Below the pieces are notes generated by a model, which ran no database searches, was not told where the DNA came from, and saw only the letters and a list, made by a program, of their open reading frames with translations. A stretch of DNA of 64,000 bases from Sophora flavescens (Eukaryota > Streptophyta > Magnoliopsida > Fabales > Fabaceae). The position numbers were made by a program, and so were the translations under genes. Location: positions 107,417,888 to 107,481,887 of the forward strand of contig CM061067.1 in the NCBI GenBank assembly GCA_030762895.1, written 5' to 3'. Below, one piece after another: positions 11,488 to 22,479 of this stretch (its first letter is position 1; every line of letters begins with the position of its first letter).

Positions 11488-12817
11488 CAAGAATTGGATG
11501 ATGAAAATTAATTTGAATCCAATTGTGGTCATGGATCTACAATTTGAAATGTGTTTGAATTGATCTTGCTTGAATTTTTTGTGAAAATGTTTTTCCCTCC
11601 ACATTTTCACTTCACATTTTAGGCGCCATATATTACTTGTGTTCTTCCATCACATGTGATTTTGGTTGCATCTTGGAAATTCAAGCATAGATCTATTTCC
11701 CTTACTTTGTGATTTTGAACAAATTGAAAATTCAAATTCAAATTTTAATTCACAATAGTAAGATTGATTCAAATTTTAATCAAAAGTGCTTCAATGATTT
11801 CAAATTTTTAGAACCTAATAGATCTTCATGAAATTCAAATTGTGGAAATGATGTGTTTATCATCCACTTGAATGAAAGATCTAGGTCTCTAATTACTTGA
11901 CTTGTGCTCATTCACTTGGAAATTATTTTACACTACTTGAATTGTTCATATTTCCAAGTATTACACCAATTATGTTCAAATTTGTTGATGATTGAAGGAT
12001 CTTTTTGTAAATTCGAAAATTAAGTGTAATTGCTGTGAAATTGTAATTAGAAAAAGTCAAGTGGCTGAAGTTTAAAAAAAAATATAGTGTAAAAAGAAAA
12101 AGTGGGGCAAAATTGTAAGTATACAAAGTTTTGGGGCAAAAGTGTAAATTCTGGAAAATTCCAGAAAAAGGTAAAAGACTTGCCCCCATTTCACATGCTT
12201 GTATTTGTATAGATCCTTCACAAATTGGTTTAGCACATTTCCCATTGATCATTACTTGTTCACCAATACTTTGATTAAATTTGAATTACACTTTGTTGAA
12301 CTCTTTCAACTTGTCTTCTTCACATCAATTTGAGTGTGCAATTCTTCTTGAACCTTTTCTTGCTTGTCTTCTAAACTCCATTAGTTTTGTGTTAGTTGTT
12401 TTTAAAATTCTTGACCTCTTTGAAATGATTGCCTATTGGTTGATTTTTCATTTGTTTAATGGAGACTAATTGATTGAGAATCTTGTTTCAATTTGTAGAT
12501 CCCTTGAAGAGGAAACTCTTGAGTGGAAAGAGACAAGAGAAAAAATCATCTTATAAAAGTCTACATTGAGTGATGTACACGAGTGGCAATCATTGAGTGA
12601 ATGGTGAGTGAGTGGTGAGGTCCTTGTAATATTCATTTTTGACTTTTAATTCTTTTCTTTCACTTGTTCTTTAAGTGTATTTGTTCCTTGTTGGATTGTA
12701 CTAAATTCTTTTTATTTTTGGTGGTGTAATTGTTCTTATTGGTGTAATCTTCATTTGATTTGTGTACTTTTCAATTCTCTTAAATTTGTATGTAATTTAT
12801 CAAATTGCAAGTGCACC

Positions 12818-13393
12818 ATGACTTCACTGCATGAAGAAGACAATGAAGATTCTCCTCCATCATCACCAAAAACAAGGAACTTGCATAAGAAGTTGGATAG
12901 AATGACAAGGAACATAGAATGAGTGTTTGAAATATTAGAAGTACTTGAGCACAGAAAGGGATCAAGGCATGACAACTCACATAGAGGCTCCTCAAATTTG
13001 GAAGACAATGAACATAGTCCTAGATTTGATAGATGGAGGCATAGACTACATAGAGGAAGAATGAATGAGAAGGATGACAAGTTGCCTAATGTGAAGGTGA
13101 TGATCCCTAGCTTCCATGGGGAAAGTGATCCCGACATTTACTTGCAATGAGAGACCAAATTGGAGCAGATATTCTCTTGCTACTACTATAGTGATGAAAA
13201 GAAAGTAAAGGTAGCTAGTCTAGGATTTCATGATTATGCTTTAATTTGGTGGGATCAATTGTGTAAAGAGAGACTAAGGTATGATGAGGAATCGATTAGT
13301 ACTTGGAGAGAAACGAAGAGTGTTTTCAGAAAAAGATATGTGCCTTCAAGCTACACTAGAGACCTACACCATGCAATGAAGGTTGAAGCCTAA
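12818..13393 (+). pseudogene. Gypsy gag remnant of element B
   Basis: Reading from ATG at 12818, the sequence encodes a Gypsy retrotransposon gag, including KLPNVKVMIPSFHGESDPD and the helical region ALIWWDQLCKER. It carries in-frame stops: TGA at 12920-12922, TGA at 13148-13150 where the family has tryptophan, and TAA at 13391-13393. Downstream to about 13800 is A-rich, Lys/Glu-coding remnant with no intact frame. No zinc knuckle was seen. Product non-functional. Confidence 0.8.
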
Positions 13394-13811
13394 GTGAAGA
13401 GAAAAAACTCCTTCAAGAAGGAGGGTAACTCATCAAAACAACTTGAAGTTGTTGGTAAAAGTTGATCAAAGGCCACATTTCCTAACTCTAAACCTTCCAC
13501 TTCTACCCTTTCTTTTCCTTCTATGCACCACAACAAAAATATTACTCTTGTGCCCCTCTCTACAAATGAAATTAGTAACGATCAAAAGAAAATGAGAGAA
13601 AAAGGGGAGCTTGAGAGAAAAGCCGAGAGTGACAAAGAAGAAAAGAAATAAATGCAAAAGAAAAGAATGTGCCACAAAATAAAATGGAAAAGGCATTGGC
13701 ACAACTGAGCAAAACTTTTACGAAAACCATAAGGTTAAAGAACAAGATGGCAAAGAATGCATAGCTTTAAAGGAAAAAGAAGTAAACAAAATACTTTTTG
13801 AAACCCATCCA

Positions 13812-14408
13812 TTGTGTTTGCTTTACTCCAACAATTTTTGTAACAAGTCTCTTCCATCTTTTTCTTTACCTACTACCTTTGAGTTTCTTTTGGATAAACT
13901 TCAAGTCACTTCTAAAGAAACTAAAGAAATTCAAAGGCTTGTGGTAATCTCCAATGACGCTATCTTGGTACATAGAAAAACACAAGAAAATCTTCTTGAA
14001 CAATTAAAATGTGTTTTGTTGTTACTTATGAAAGAAAAACCTTATGCTAATCTTGAAAAATACACTTTTTGCATCACCAAGGTGGAATTTATGGGCTATG
14101 TTGAAAGTGCTACAAGTGTGCATATTAATAAGGTTAAAAGAGAGGTAAATGATGCTTTCTTAGTAGGGCAACCAATAAATGATTTTAAAACTAATGATGT
14201 TTTCTTGCCTACTAATAATTCTACTTTACCTATGTGCATTAAATCTACTTTGAAAATAAAAACGTTGAAACTAATGCACTTCTATCAAGGTTCCCATTCT
14301 TTGAGAGAACTACAACACAAATTCAATATCTTTCCACATGTTTCTCTCAATAGTGGACAACCATTACCAAACAACCTTGAAGGGTTGCACCTTGTGGATA
14401 ATATTTGA
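13812..14408 (+). pseudogene. Reverse transcriptase remnant of element B
   Basis: The 198-codon frame contains the end of a Gypsy RT: LLLMKEKPYANLEKYTFC followed by VEFMGYVESATSVHI, corresponding to the palm/thumb boundary of the family. The upstream part lacks the YxDD catalytic box and the downstream part is not RNase H or integrase that I recognise. It is a scar of internal deletion that happens to stay open. Confidence 0.6.
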
Positions 14409-14610
14409 AAGGGTTGTTCACAAAACTTGTTTTCAAAAGGGTGGTTTTTGACCCTGGAGGATGGGATGAAAACTACAACGATAATAAGGGAGTTGCCTTC
14501 CCAAATAAGGGAGTTTCCTTCCCCAAACTTTTTTTTAGGATCTTTATAACAGATTAAACCTAAACATCTTCTCTTTAATGTAGGATTAAAATTCGGGACG
14601 AATTTTCTTC

Positions 14611-14623
14611 AAGAAGGAGGGGA
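14611..14623 (+). other. Polypurine tract of element B
   Basis: AAGAAGGAGGGGA lies directly before the 3' LTR start TGATGTG. Confidence 0.85.
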
Positions 14624-15499
14624 TGATGTGATCCTAGGAAGCACAACCTTAATGGGCCAACGGGGGCAAGTCAACTTTGAAGCAAATCCAAATCAAACCT
14701 ACTTCACAATTTTGGTTGTTTCTTGAGTTGTAGATGTCTGATTGACGTGATCTTGGATGCTTTGGAAATCTTAGAAGATTATCTACAAATCTTATTTTTT
14801 ACTCAAGACCTGATTCGGCGTCTCTCATGACTTAAATTGGGCTACAAATTTAGCACGAAATTCTGTACGGGTTTTGATTTAGTTAGGCTTGTAATTGGGC
14901 TTAAGAGTGTTCCAAGCCCATTAGGACTTAGAGTAGGTTACACCTCGAGTAAGACTAGCTTGAAACTTAAGTTAGAGTAGCTTGCACTTCAAGTTAGTCT
15001 AGCTTGCACCTTAAGTAGGATGAGCCTATAAATATGCTTCATGTAAATCATTTTTGAAGTTTTGAATACCTTTGAGTTTTCTCATACTTGAGATTTCTAG
15101 AGAGAGTTGAGAGTTCTCCTCTTCTTGGTTCTTGAATTGAACCTTTGATTCTTATCTTGAATATCCTTATTCAAGTGGTGAATCCTCCTTTGGCTTATCA
15201 ATTCAATCTTCAACTCCATGAAGCATTGATTGTGGCGCCTTCTTCTTCTTCTCTACCTTTTCCATTTTCTACTTTATGTTCTTTAATTCTTGCACTTTAA
15301 TTTTCTGCACTTTAATTCTTGTTCTCGCTATTTCAATTCATATACAATTGTGCTCTTCTCCTCCTTTTTGTTTCTCTTGATTCTCACTTGAGATTCAAGT
15401 TTCATTCAATTGTTCTTGTTTGTGGTTGATCTTAAATTTAAAGCAATTAGTTCAAAGAAAGATCCTCAAATGTTTAGTGATCAATCCTTGATCATATCA
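14624..15499 (+). repeat. 3' LTR of element B
   Basis: It is 876 bp, begins right after the polypurine tract, ends ATCATATCA, and aligns with 10612-11487 end to end. The 96-codon ORF spanning its end (15410-15700) crosses the LTR boundary and is chance. Confidence 0.85.
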
Positions 15500-16679
15500 C
15501 TAAATTCTATAGATTTATTTTTCCTCTCTCTTAAAATTTCTGGTGCAAATTTTAAGTTCTTGCTTCATCACTGGTGTGTTAGAACCGCCACCGGGGATAG
15601 AGTTAGAGTTTTGTATCGTCCAAATGTCATAATCTATCTGATATCTATGTACTTGATTCTATTGGACGTTCGAATTTTCCGAATGTACTTCGAGTCTTGA
15701 GAATCAAAAAGGATTTTCCTTGATTATCCCTCTCGCGTAGTCTCACTAACATAGTACAAGTCTGAAAGAGAGTTTAATCTATGAGATGTTTCACGTCAGG
15801 TTCTGAGAAAGGAGAATGTTATGCAGCTGGAGCACGAGATAGAGGAACGGTATTTATGTTCGTTTTCCTTAGATAAGCAAATATCGGGGACGAAATTTCT
15901 TTTAGCGGGGTAGTGTTGTAACACCCCGTTTTCTCATGTCTTGACCGGTAATTATATTCTATATTTTTACCGGGGATCCACAAAATGATTTTGAAGAAAA
16001 AAAATCATGGTTAGAACCAACTATATTGTAGGAAGTTATGGTTCAATTTTGGGTTTCAAACTCAGACGAAAACCGGTCAGCGTTTTTTCTCACAGTATAG
16101 TTTTATAGTGGAAGAAAACCCTAATTTCACCATAAACTGAAAAATCTTAGATTTTATGACTATTTTAGTGATATAGTCTATTTTGAAAACTTTCATACAA
16201 AAATAAAATATAATATTTTTTTAGGGTGAATTTTGGTGAAAAACGATTGAAAACCCTAATCGGGTAAATGATGGAGCTAGATACGTGACTGGAGAGGTAT
16301 GTCGGGAGATAGGAACGACGAGTCATCACCTACATGAGTCACCATGGTGAGTCACCACCATGACTCATCAAAGTAATGATGAAGAATTGAAAATATCTTG
16401 ATTATCTTGCAAAATTACCAAAATGCCATTGGACTCCTTTGTTTTCCAATAAGTGTTTTGACAAATTTGCCCTTCCTTTCCTTGGAAGAAAATTTGGCCA
16501 CCCCACCTTTTATACACAATTTCATCTTCATTACATCCTATCATGATGATTTATGTAAAATATCCAAGTTTGTTTATATTATTTTCTTAACTTCAAACAA
16601 GATTAACTAACCATGGTTTGCACACAAAAATATCTTCTACTTTCCTTATCCTAAAGACACATAAGATTTGTGAGGCATT
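15500..16679 (+). mobile_element. Gypsy (Tekay-like) 3' internal tail and start of its LTR
   Basis: After the target site of element B the sequence ends with 'tcggggacgaaatttctt' and a purine-rich 'agcggggtag' (15904-15913), followed by TGTTGTAACACCCCG. This arrangement is characteristic of the 3' end of chromovirus (Tekay-type) Gypsy elements, whose LTRs begin TGTAACACCC. The LTR then runs about 765 bp, with 'aaaccctaat' phrases near 16120 and 16250, until interrupted at 16680. The family label is recognition, not search. No ORF here is meaningful. Confidence 0.55.
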
Positions 16680-17427
16680 TGTTGGGACCAAAAAAATAAG
16701 ATTTTGGTCGAATAAGAAAATTCGGACACCCGAGAGGGTAAATTGTTGAAAGGAATGCATGAAAAATGGTTAAGTATGAAGAGAGGCATTCCAATGGAGA
16801 CTTACTTGAACATAATGTCGAAATGAAGTCATGTCAGAATAAAAGTAAGTGGAAGCTGGGAGGTTTCTGTGGGAATGCTACAACACGTGAAATACTCTAT
16901 TCGACAGACATGTACTCTGAAAGGAAAGTTTCAAATCAGCAAAGAAAGATATCGTCGAAACAGAGTGGTAATTCGACAAGAAGCCAGAAACATCGGCACG
17001 AAGGCACATATTGTCAAAGGGATATCCCACTCTGGGCCACTAACGTCAAAGTGGGCCAACCCATGCAAAAACATGGGAACATAGGGGAGTTGGGAGTTAC
17101 ACTATGAAGTAGCTCAAAGCCACGGTCCGAGTTAGTGGAGTAGTGGACATTAGATCTTAGCCGTAGAAAAATAAACACATGTGTCAATAGGACAGATGTG
17201 AGCAGATTAGGAACAAGACACTTATTTCTTTTCTCTATAACTAGTGCTTATTCTAATGTACAAATGGTCGGATACCTTGATCACACTCCCACAACATCCT
17301 CACACTCACAACATGATTAAAACGAAGTTACATCAAATATGTCTTCCCACATTTAATTTCAGCAACTTTATTTTTAATGCAAATTTCTTCTTCTTCTTCT
17401 TCATCTTCCCTCAGCTCTCTTTCTCTA
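16680..17427 (+). mobile_element. Copia-like LTR fragment (TGTTGGGACC type)
   Basis: A new sequence starts TGTTGGGACCAAAAAAATAA, a start I associate with a Copia LTR family. It contains 'gcccaacccatgcaaaaac' and, near 17270-17400, a C/T-rich stretch typical of an R/U5 region. It is interrupted at 17427 by the minus-strand Gypsy solo LTR and may resume at 36758. The 113-codon ORF at 16766-17107 matches nothing I know. Confidence 0.4.
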
Positions 17428-17880
17428 TGTGACACCCTCTACCCCGAAACGTGTATTATATAAATAGTAAATAAAAAAGATTATGTTTTTGCGGAATAAA
17501 AACGTGGATTCTTGAAAACCTTTTTAACAAAACATAGTTGAGAGCATCACATCATAAAACTAAAATTTAACTAAAGTAAATAAAAACATTATAAACAATC
17601 ATGAAGTTTGTATGTAAACATAACGTTAGCAAATTTATCCCCTGACCCGATGTCACATATATCAAAGCTTTACAATTCTTATACAGTGTAATAACCAAGT
17701 TTCAAAACTGAAAACAGAAAGCACTAAGACAGCGTGCAATCCAGCCGTCTCCAACCGCTACATAACAACACTACATAGAATGCATCCCTCCACTACACAT
17801 ATATTCCTGTAGATTCCTCCTTCTCTGTCATAAGACTAAAAATGTTGCAAGGGTGAGAGATCATCTTCAAACCATGTGAA

Positions 17881-19627
17881 TGTTAGACTCAATGACTTAG
17901 AGATTTTGATATATGACAAATACAACTTAATGTGTATGCAAGTGTTTTTAGTGTCAAATTGTAAATACATGTATCAAGTAATAATCAACAAGTTCAGTGA
18001 GCAACTAAAGGAGAATATTCAAGGAAGAACTTGAAGGAATCAAAGAGCAAAGACAAAGATCAAGGAATCATCAAGACAAGAGCTTAAAGGAGAAATTAGA
18101 CTTAAGTCTTAGATGATTTGTAAGAGATGAAATCTCTTATTCACAAATAGCTCATTTGAAAAGATGCATGAAAGAAAATCAATTTTCATAACCTGCATTA
18201 AAAGGAATAAGTTTTTCGTTAATGAAAATGATTTTTGGAAAGAAGAAATATATTCTAATTCTGCTCGTCCAATAAAGTAATAGAAGCGGTCGTCCAACAC
18301 TGAAGTAAAAGAAGTGCCTGTCCAACACTAAAGTAATACAAGTGCTAGTCCAACACAAGTGACAGAAGCGCTCGTCCACTAAAGTGACAGAAGCACTCGT
18401 CCACTAAAGTGATATAAGCGCTTGTCCACTAAAATGACAGAAGTGCTCGTGCACTAAAGTGACAGAGGCGCTCGTCCACTAAAGTGATACAAGTGCTCGT
18501 CCACTAAAGTGACTAATTGGAGCTCATCCAATTACTTTGAGTTTTAATACTTCTGAAATGGCTAGATGGACGCTCTTATTTTATGGACGTGAATTCTATA
18601 AGAACCGATGAAGAATCTTATTTCAAGAACCAGAATCAAGAAAACAGATTCTGTTATTAGACTCAAATCTGTTTTGAATGATCCCAACGACTATAACTAG
18701 TTTTCTATATAAAGAGGGATCAAAGGAACACTTTTACGTATATCATAACATATCAAAGAAACAGAGAAACTTTATACGAAACCAATTGTGAAAATCATTC
18801 ATCTTCTTGCTTGAGCTTATTGTGAAAAGAGTGTTTCGTTCTCATAAGTGTTTCAATTTGTTTATCTGACTATTGAGAGTTAGGAATCAATTTTTTGTTT
18901 TACATTTTGATTGTAAAGAGAGACGGAGTCTCTCTGAGTGATTAGGGTGAGGCATCCCTAAGGAAGAACATTGAGGCTCTTCACATGAGTGTGGTATCTC
19001 GAGGCGAAGGAGTGCTCTGTGGTGTAAAGTTTTTCAAGCTACCCGGCAAAGCTTGTGTGTTAGTGTGTGAAATCCCACACGTGGAGTGGGGACTGGATGT
19101 AGGTCACAGTGGTGGTGACTGAACCAGGATAAATCTAGGTGTGTGGTATCTCTAAACTCAAACTCGTTTACTTTCTGTTTATGATCAAGAACCTGTGATT
19201 TTGATGTTTAAAGTTCAATATAATTTATGTTATTGATCAGTATAAATTGTATTGAAACCTAAGACTGATTGTAATCAAGTCTGTGTTATCTGCATTCAAA
19301 ACTGAGTTGACCAAAACCATTCTTGATTGCTGAAACTGAATTAATACTGAAACTGAAACCTGCAAGTTTGTTCTTGATTGTTAATGCTTATATCTGAAAC
19401 TTGCATACCTTGTTCTTAATCTTTAAAGGTTTAATCAGTTTCTGTATTTTGTTATTACTGAGTCTTGAATCCAAACCTCTTCTGAATCGATCTTTCTGAT
19501 CTTCATCATCTTCCAATTCAAATCCACAACTCTGATTTGAAAAGTTTTGTGAAAAGTTTTTAAGAGGGAAATATTTTAAGAAAATCAATTCACCCACCCC
19601 CTCTTGAGTCGTGAAGCCAAAACAACA
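17881..19627 (+). repeat. 5' LTR of element C
   Basis: 1747 bp from TGTTAGACTC to AAACAACA. It contains the ten-unit minisatellite at 18261-18513. A TATA-like 'ttctatataaagagggat' at about 18704-18721 probably marks the promoter. Confidence 0.9.
18261..18513 (+). repeat. 25-bp minisatellite in the LTR of element C
   Basis: About ten tandem copies of a 24-28-bp unit with the core 'gctcgtccactaaagtgac'. The first four units carry 'ccaacac' or 'ccaataa' in place of 'ccacta'. The 3' LTR has a matching array at 30016-30265, also with about ten units but a different mix of variants. Confidence 0.9.
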
Positions 19628-19629
19628 GT

Positions 19630-19641
19630 TGGCATTAGAGC
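19630..19641 (+). other. Primer binding site of element C
   Basis: TGGCATTAGAGC, two bases after the LTR, matches the initiator tRNA-Met complement TGGTATCAGAGC at 10 of 12 positions. It is decayed. Confidence 0.7.
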
Positions 19642-19700
19642 TAAACTCTCTTAAGTTTGGCTTAACAACTATAAGAGTATGACTTTCAATGACTGTTTAA

Positions 19701-20755
19701 ATGAAAGGGGCTTCCCTTGCACGCCCTCCCTCCTTCAATGGATCTGAGTATATCTATTGGAAGGAAAGAATGGTAATATTTCTTGAGGCAGCAGGTGTTG
19801 ACATATGGGATGCAGTAGATAAAGGACCATTTGTCCCCTCCACTGTAGATGCTAATGGTGCTTCAAGAAATAAGCCTAAAACTGAATGGAATGAGGATGA
19901 TAAGCAAATAGTTCAATATAATGCACGTGCTCAGAATATTATAACATCTGCTTTAAGCCGTGATGAGTTTTTTAGGGTTTCAAATTGCAAATCAACAAAG
20001 GAGATGTGGGATACATTTCAAGTAACACATGAAGGAACCACAGATGTCAAAAGAACAAGAATGAACACCCTCACACATGAATATGAGCTGTTCAGAATGA
20101 ATCGAGGAGAACCTATGACTGAAATGCAAAAGAGATTCACACACATTGTAAATCAATTGGCTGGTCTTGGAAAAGCTATATCAAATGAGGATCAAATTAA
20201 CAAAGTAATGAGATGCTTGAGCAGGGAATGGCAACCTAAAGTCACTGCAATCTCAGAATCCAAAGACCTCTCATCAATGACCATTGCCACATTGTTTGGA
20301 AAATTGCAAGAACATGAATTGGAGTTGAACAGACTGAATGAGAGTGAAGAAACTGATAAAAGAAAGAAGGATTGGCTATGAAATCACAAGTCAGAGAAGT
20401 AGAAGACAGTGATGATGATGATGATTCAGCACAAGAGGCTGAATCTAAAGAAGAGATAGGAATGCTAGTATGAAAATTCAAGAAGTTCCTAATGAAGAAA
20501 GGCAACTTCAAAAGAAAGCCATCCACTTTTCAAAGGAGAAATTTCAGCAAAGGTGACAACTCTTCCAACAACATCACATGCTATGAATGTGGAAAGATTG
20601 GCCACATGAAGCTTGACTGTCCAAAACTGCAAAAGAAGGACAAAACAGAAAAGTTTAACTCAAAGGACAAGAAGTGGAAAAAGCCAAGAAAGTCTTACAT
20701 TGCTTGGGATGATAGTGATCTAGAATCCACTGAAGAATCTGAAATTAAAATATAA
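19701..20755 (+). pseudogene. Copia gag of element C, frameshifted
   Basis: The first frame (19701-20381, 226 codons) is a Copia gag: RPPSFNGSEYIYWKERM near the start and a helical core with ALSRDEFFRVSNCKSTKEMW. The frame then breaks (20382-20491), and the nucleocapsid part follows in another frame (20492-20755) with a CCHC zinc knuckle CYECGKIGHMKLDC at 20579-20620 and a basic tail. Gag binds and packages the RNA in virus-like particles. The N-terminus before residue 1 may also be lost, since family members usually begin a few residues earlier. Confidence 0.85.
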
Positions 20756-20774
20756 TTAATTATGTTTTAACTGG

Positions 20775-21885
20775 TTGAACAGCATAATTAAAATCATACT
20801 GTTACATGAAAGGTTAAGTAATTTTCTCATTGAAAAAGGATTTAAAAGAGGTAAAGTTGACACAACTTTGTTCACTAAGAAAAAGGCACACAACATTTTA
20901 CTTGTACAAATATATGTGGATGATATAATTTTTGGTGCCACTAATGAGTATTTGTACAATGAGTTTGCAAGTCTTATGCAGAGTGAGTTTGAAATGTCAA
21001 TGATGGGTGAGCTGAACTTTTTCCTTGGACTGCAAATAAAGCAAACTGAAAATGGAATCTTTGTTAGCCAAACCAAGTACTGCAATGAGTTGATCAAGAA
21101 GTTTGGCATGCAAAATGCTAAGGAGATGGCTACTCCAATCAGTACCTTCTGTTATCTGGACAAGGATGAGCAAGGTAAACCTGTTGATGTTTCTAAATTT
21201 AGAGGTATGATAGGCTCACTACTTTATCTTACTGCTAGTAGGCCAGATATCATGTTTAGTGTATGCATGTGTGCTAGGTGTCAAGCAAATCCAAAAGAAT
21301 CACACTTAACAACAGTTATAAGGATAATTAAATATCTGTTAGGAACAAAAGACATGGGATTATGGTATCCCAAGGGAGCTACATGTACTTTAATTAGCTA
21401 TTTCGACTCTGATTTTGCTAGTTGTAAACTAGATAGAAAGAGTACTAGTGGAACTTGCCATTTACTAGGAAACTCATTAGTATCATGGTTTAGTAAGAAA
21501 CAATCTAGTGTGGCTTTATCCACTGCAGAGGCTGAATATGTAGCAGCTGGTAGCTGTTGTGCACATGTTTAATGGATGAAACAACAATTAGTTGATTATG
21601 GTGTGCAACTAAACCAAGTTCCTATTAGATATGTCAATACAAGTGCAATTAACCTAACTAAGAATCCCATAATGCACTCTAGAACTAAACACATATAAAT
21701 CAGACATCATTTCATTAGAGACCATATACAAAGTAGAGAAATTGAGATTGAATATATTGATACAACTAAACAACTTGCTGATATTTTTACCAAGCCCTTG
21801 AACAAGGAAAGCTTCTTTTTCATTAGAAGAGAATTGGGTGTAATTGATCAATCCTATATCAAATCTCTAAAGAAACTGTTTATAT
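20775..21885 (+). pseudogene. Copia RT (C-terminal part) and RNase H of element C
   Basis: The ORF (20775-21572) starts inside RT and contains the catalytic box YVDDIIFGAT at 20912 onward, then FFLGLQI, the RT thumb, and RNase H motifs (DSDFASCKLDRKSTSG, STAEAEY). The RNase H frame continues past two in-frame stops (TAA at about 21570 and TAA near 21698) to about 21885, with DIFTKPLN. Integrase, protease and roughly the first half of RT are missing: only about 20 bp separate the end of gag from RT. It encodes no working polymerase. Confidence 0.85.
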
Positions 21886-22169
21886 GACTGTATCTTTGTG
21901 TAAATATGCTCTGATTCTTGTATGATTTGATTTGGAATATCTATGAATGATTAGAAGAGAGTTTCATAAGAAATAGGTTTGATCAGGAATGGATCCCCTG
22001 TGTTTTTAGTCTGATAAACTCAAAGATAACCCAGGAGTGGACTTTCATTTCCCTATCTCTAGCACTCTATCATGAACAAATTTATATGCTATGTTTGAAT
22101 GTTTAAATGCTTACCTTCTCAATTGCTTCGAATGTTTCTTTTCTTTACCTTTTCGATAATGCCAAAAGG

Positions 22170-22465
22170 CACTAGTGGAAAATATACATTAGACGGTAAA
22201 GGTTTACGTCAGTTAACCAAAATCTAGATGTTAAAAAGGAGGCGGTGGCAGTTTTCTAAATATCAGGCTTCATTATTTCAATTTTAACGTCAGTTGTTTT
22301 AATGACTGACGTTAAAAGTGAAGTGACTCACTTTTAACGTCAGTTCAATAAAGAACTGACGTTAAAAGTGAATATTTTAACGTCAGTTCGATAAAGAACT
22401 GACGTTATAAGTAAGTCTCTTCACTTTTAACGTCAGTCCCTACATCAACAGACGTTAAAAGTTAT
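22170..22465 (+). repeat. CACTA-1 left end and subterminal hairpin array
   Basis: After CACTAGTGG come an ACGTCAG site (about 22208) and, from 22283, four inverted pairs of the form AACGTCAGTT-N8-10-AACTGACGTT. The phrase 'aggaggcggtggcag' (about 22239-22253) is shared with the corresponding end of CACTA-2. Such repeats are the binding sites for the TnpA-type protein in the known En/Spm system. Confidence 0.85.
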
Positions 22466-22479
22466 TTTAATAATTTTTT

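Larger units (their letters stand above)
10612..15499 (+). mobile_element. Gypsy LTR retrotransposon B, complete but defective
   Basis: Two 876-bp LTRs (10612-11487 and 14624-15499) bound a 3136-bp interior. Flanks are CTAGA (10607-10611) and CTAAA (15500-15504), a 5-bp target duplication with one mismatch. The interior has a long leader (to 12817), a gag remnant, an RT remnant and a polypurine tract, but protease, most of RT, RNase H and integrase are gone. No primer binding site follows the 5' LTR: by comparison with element A, about 120-130 bp including the site have been deleted. Confidence 0.85.

Noticed and set aside
18261..18513. Regular 25-bp repeats resembling a CRISPR array
   Set aside because: Units are directly adjacent without unique spacers and lie in a plant LTR; the copy in the other LTR shows that it is a minisatellite.
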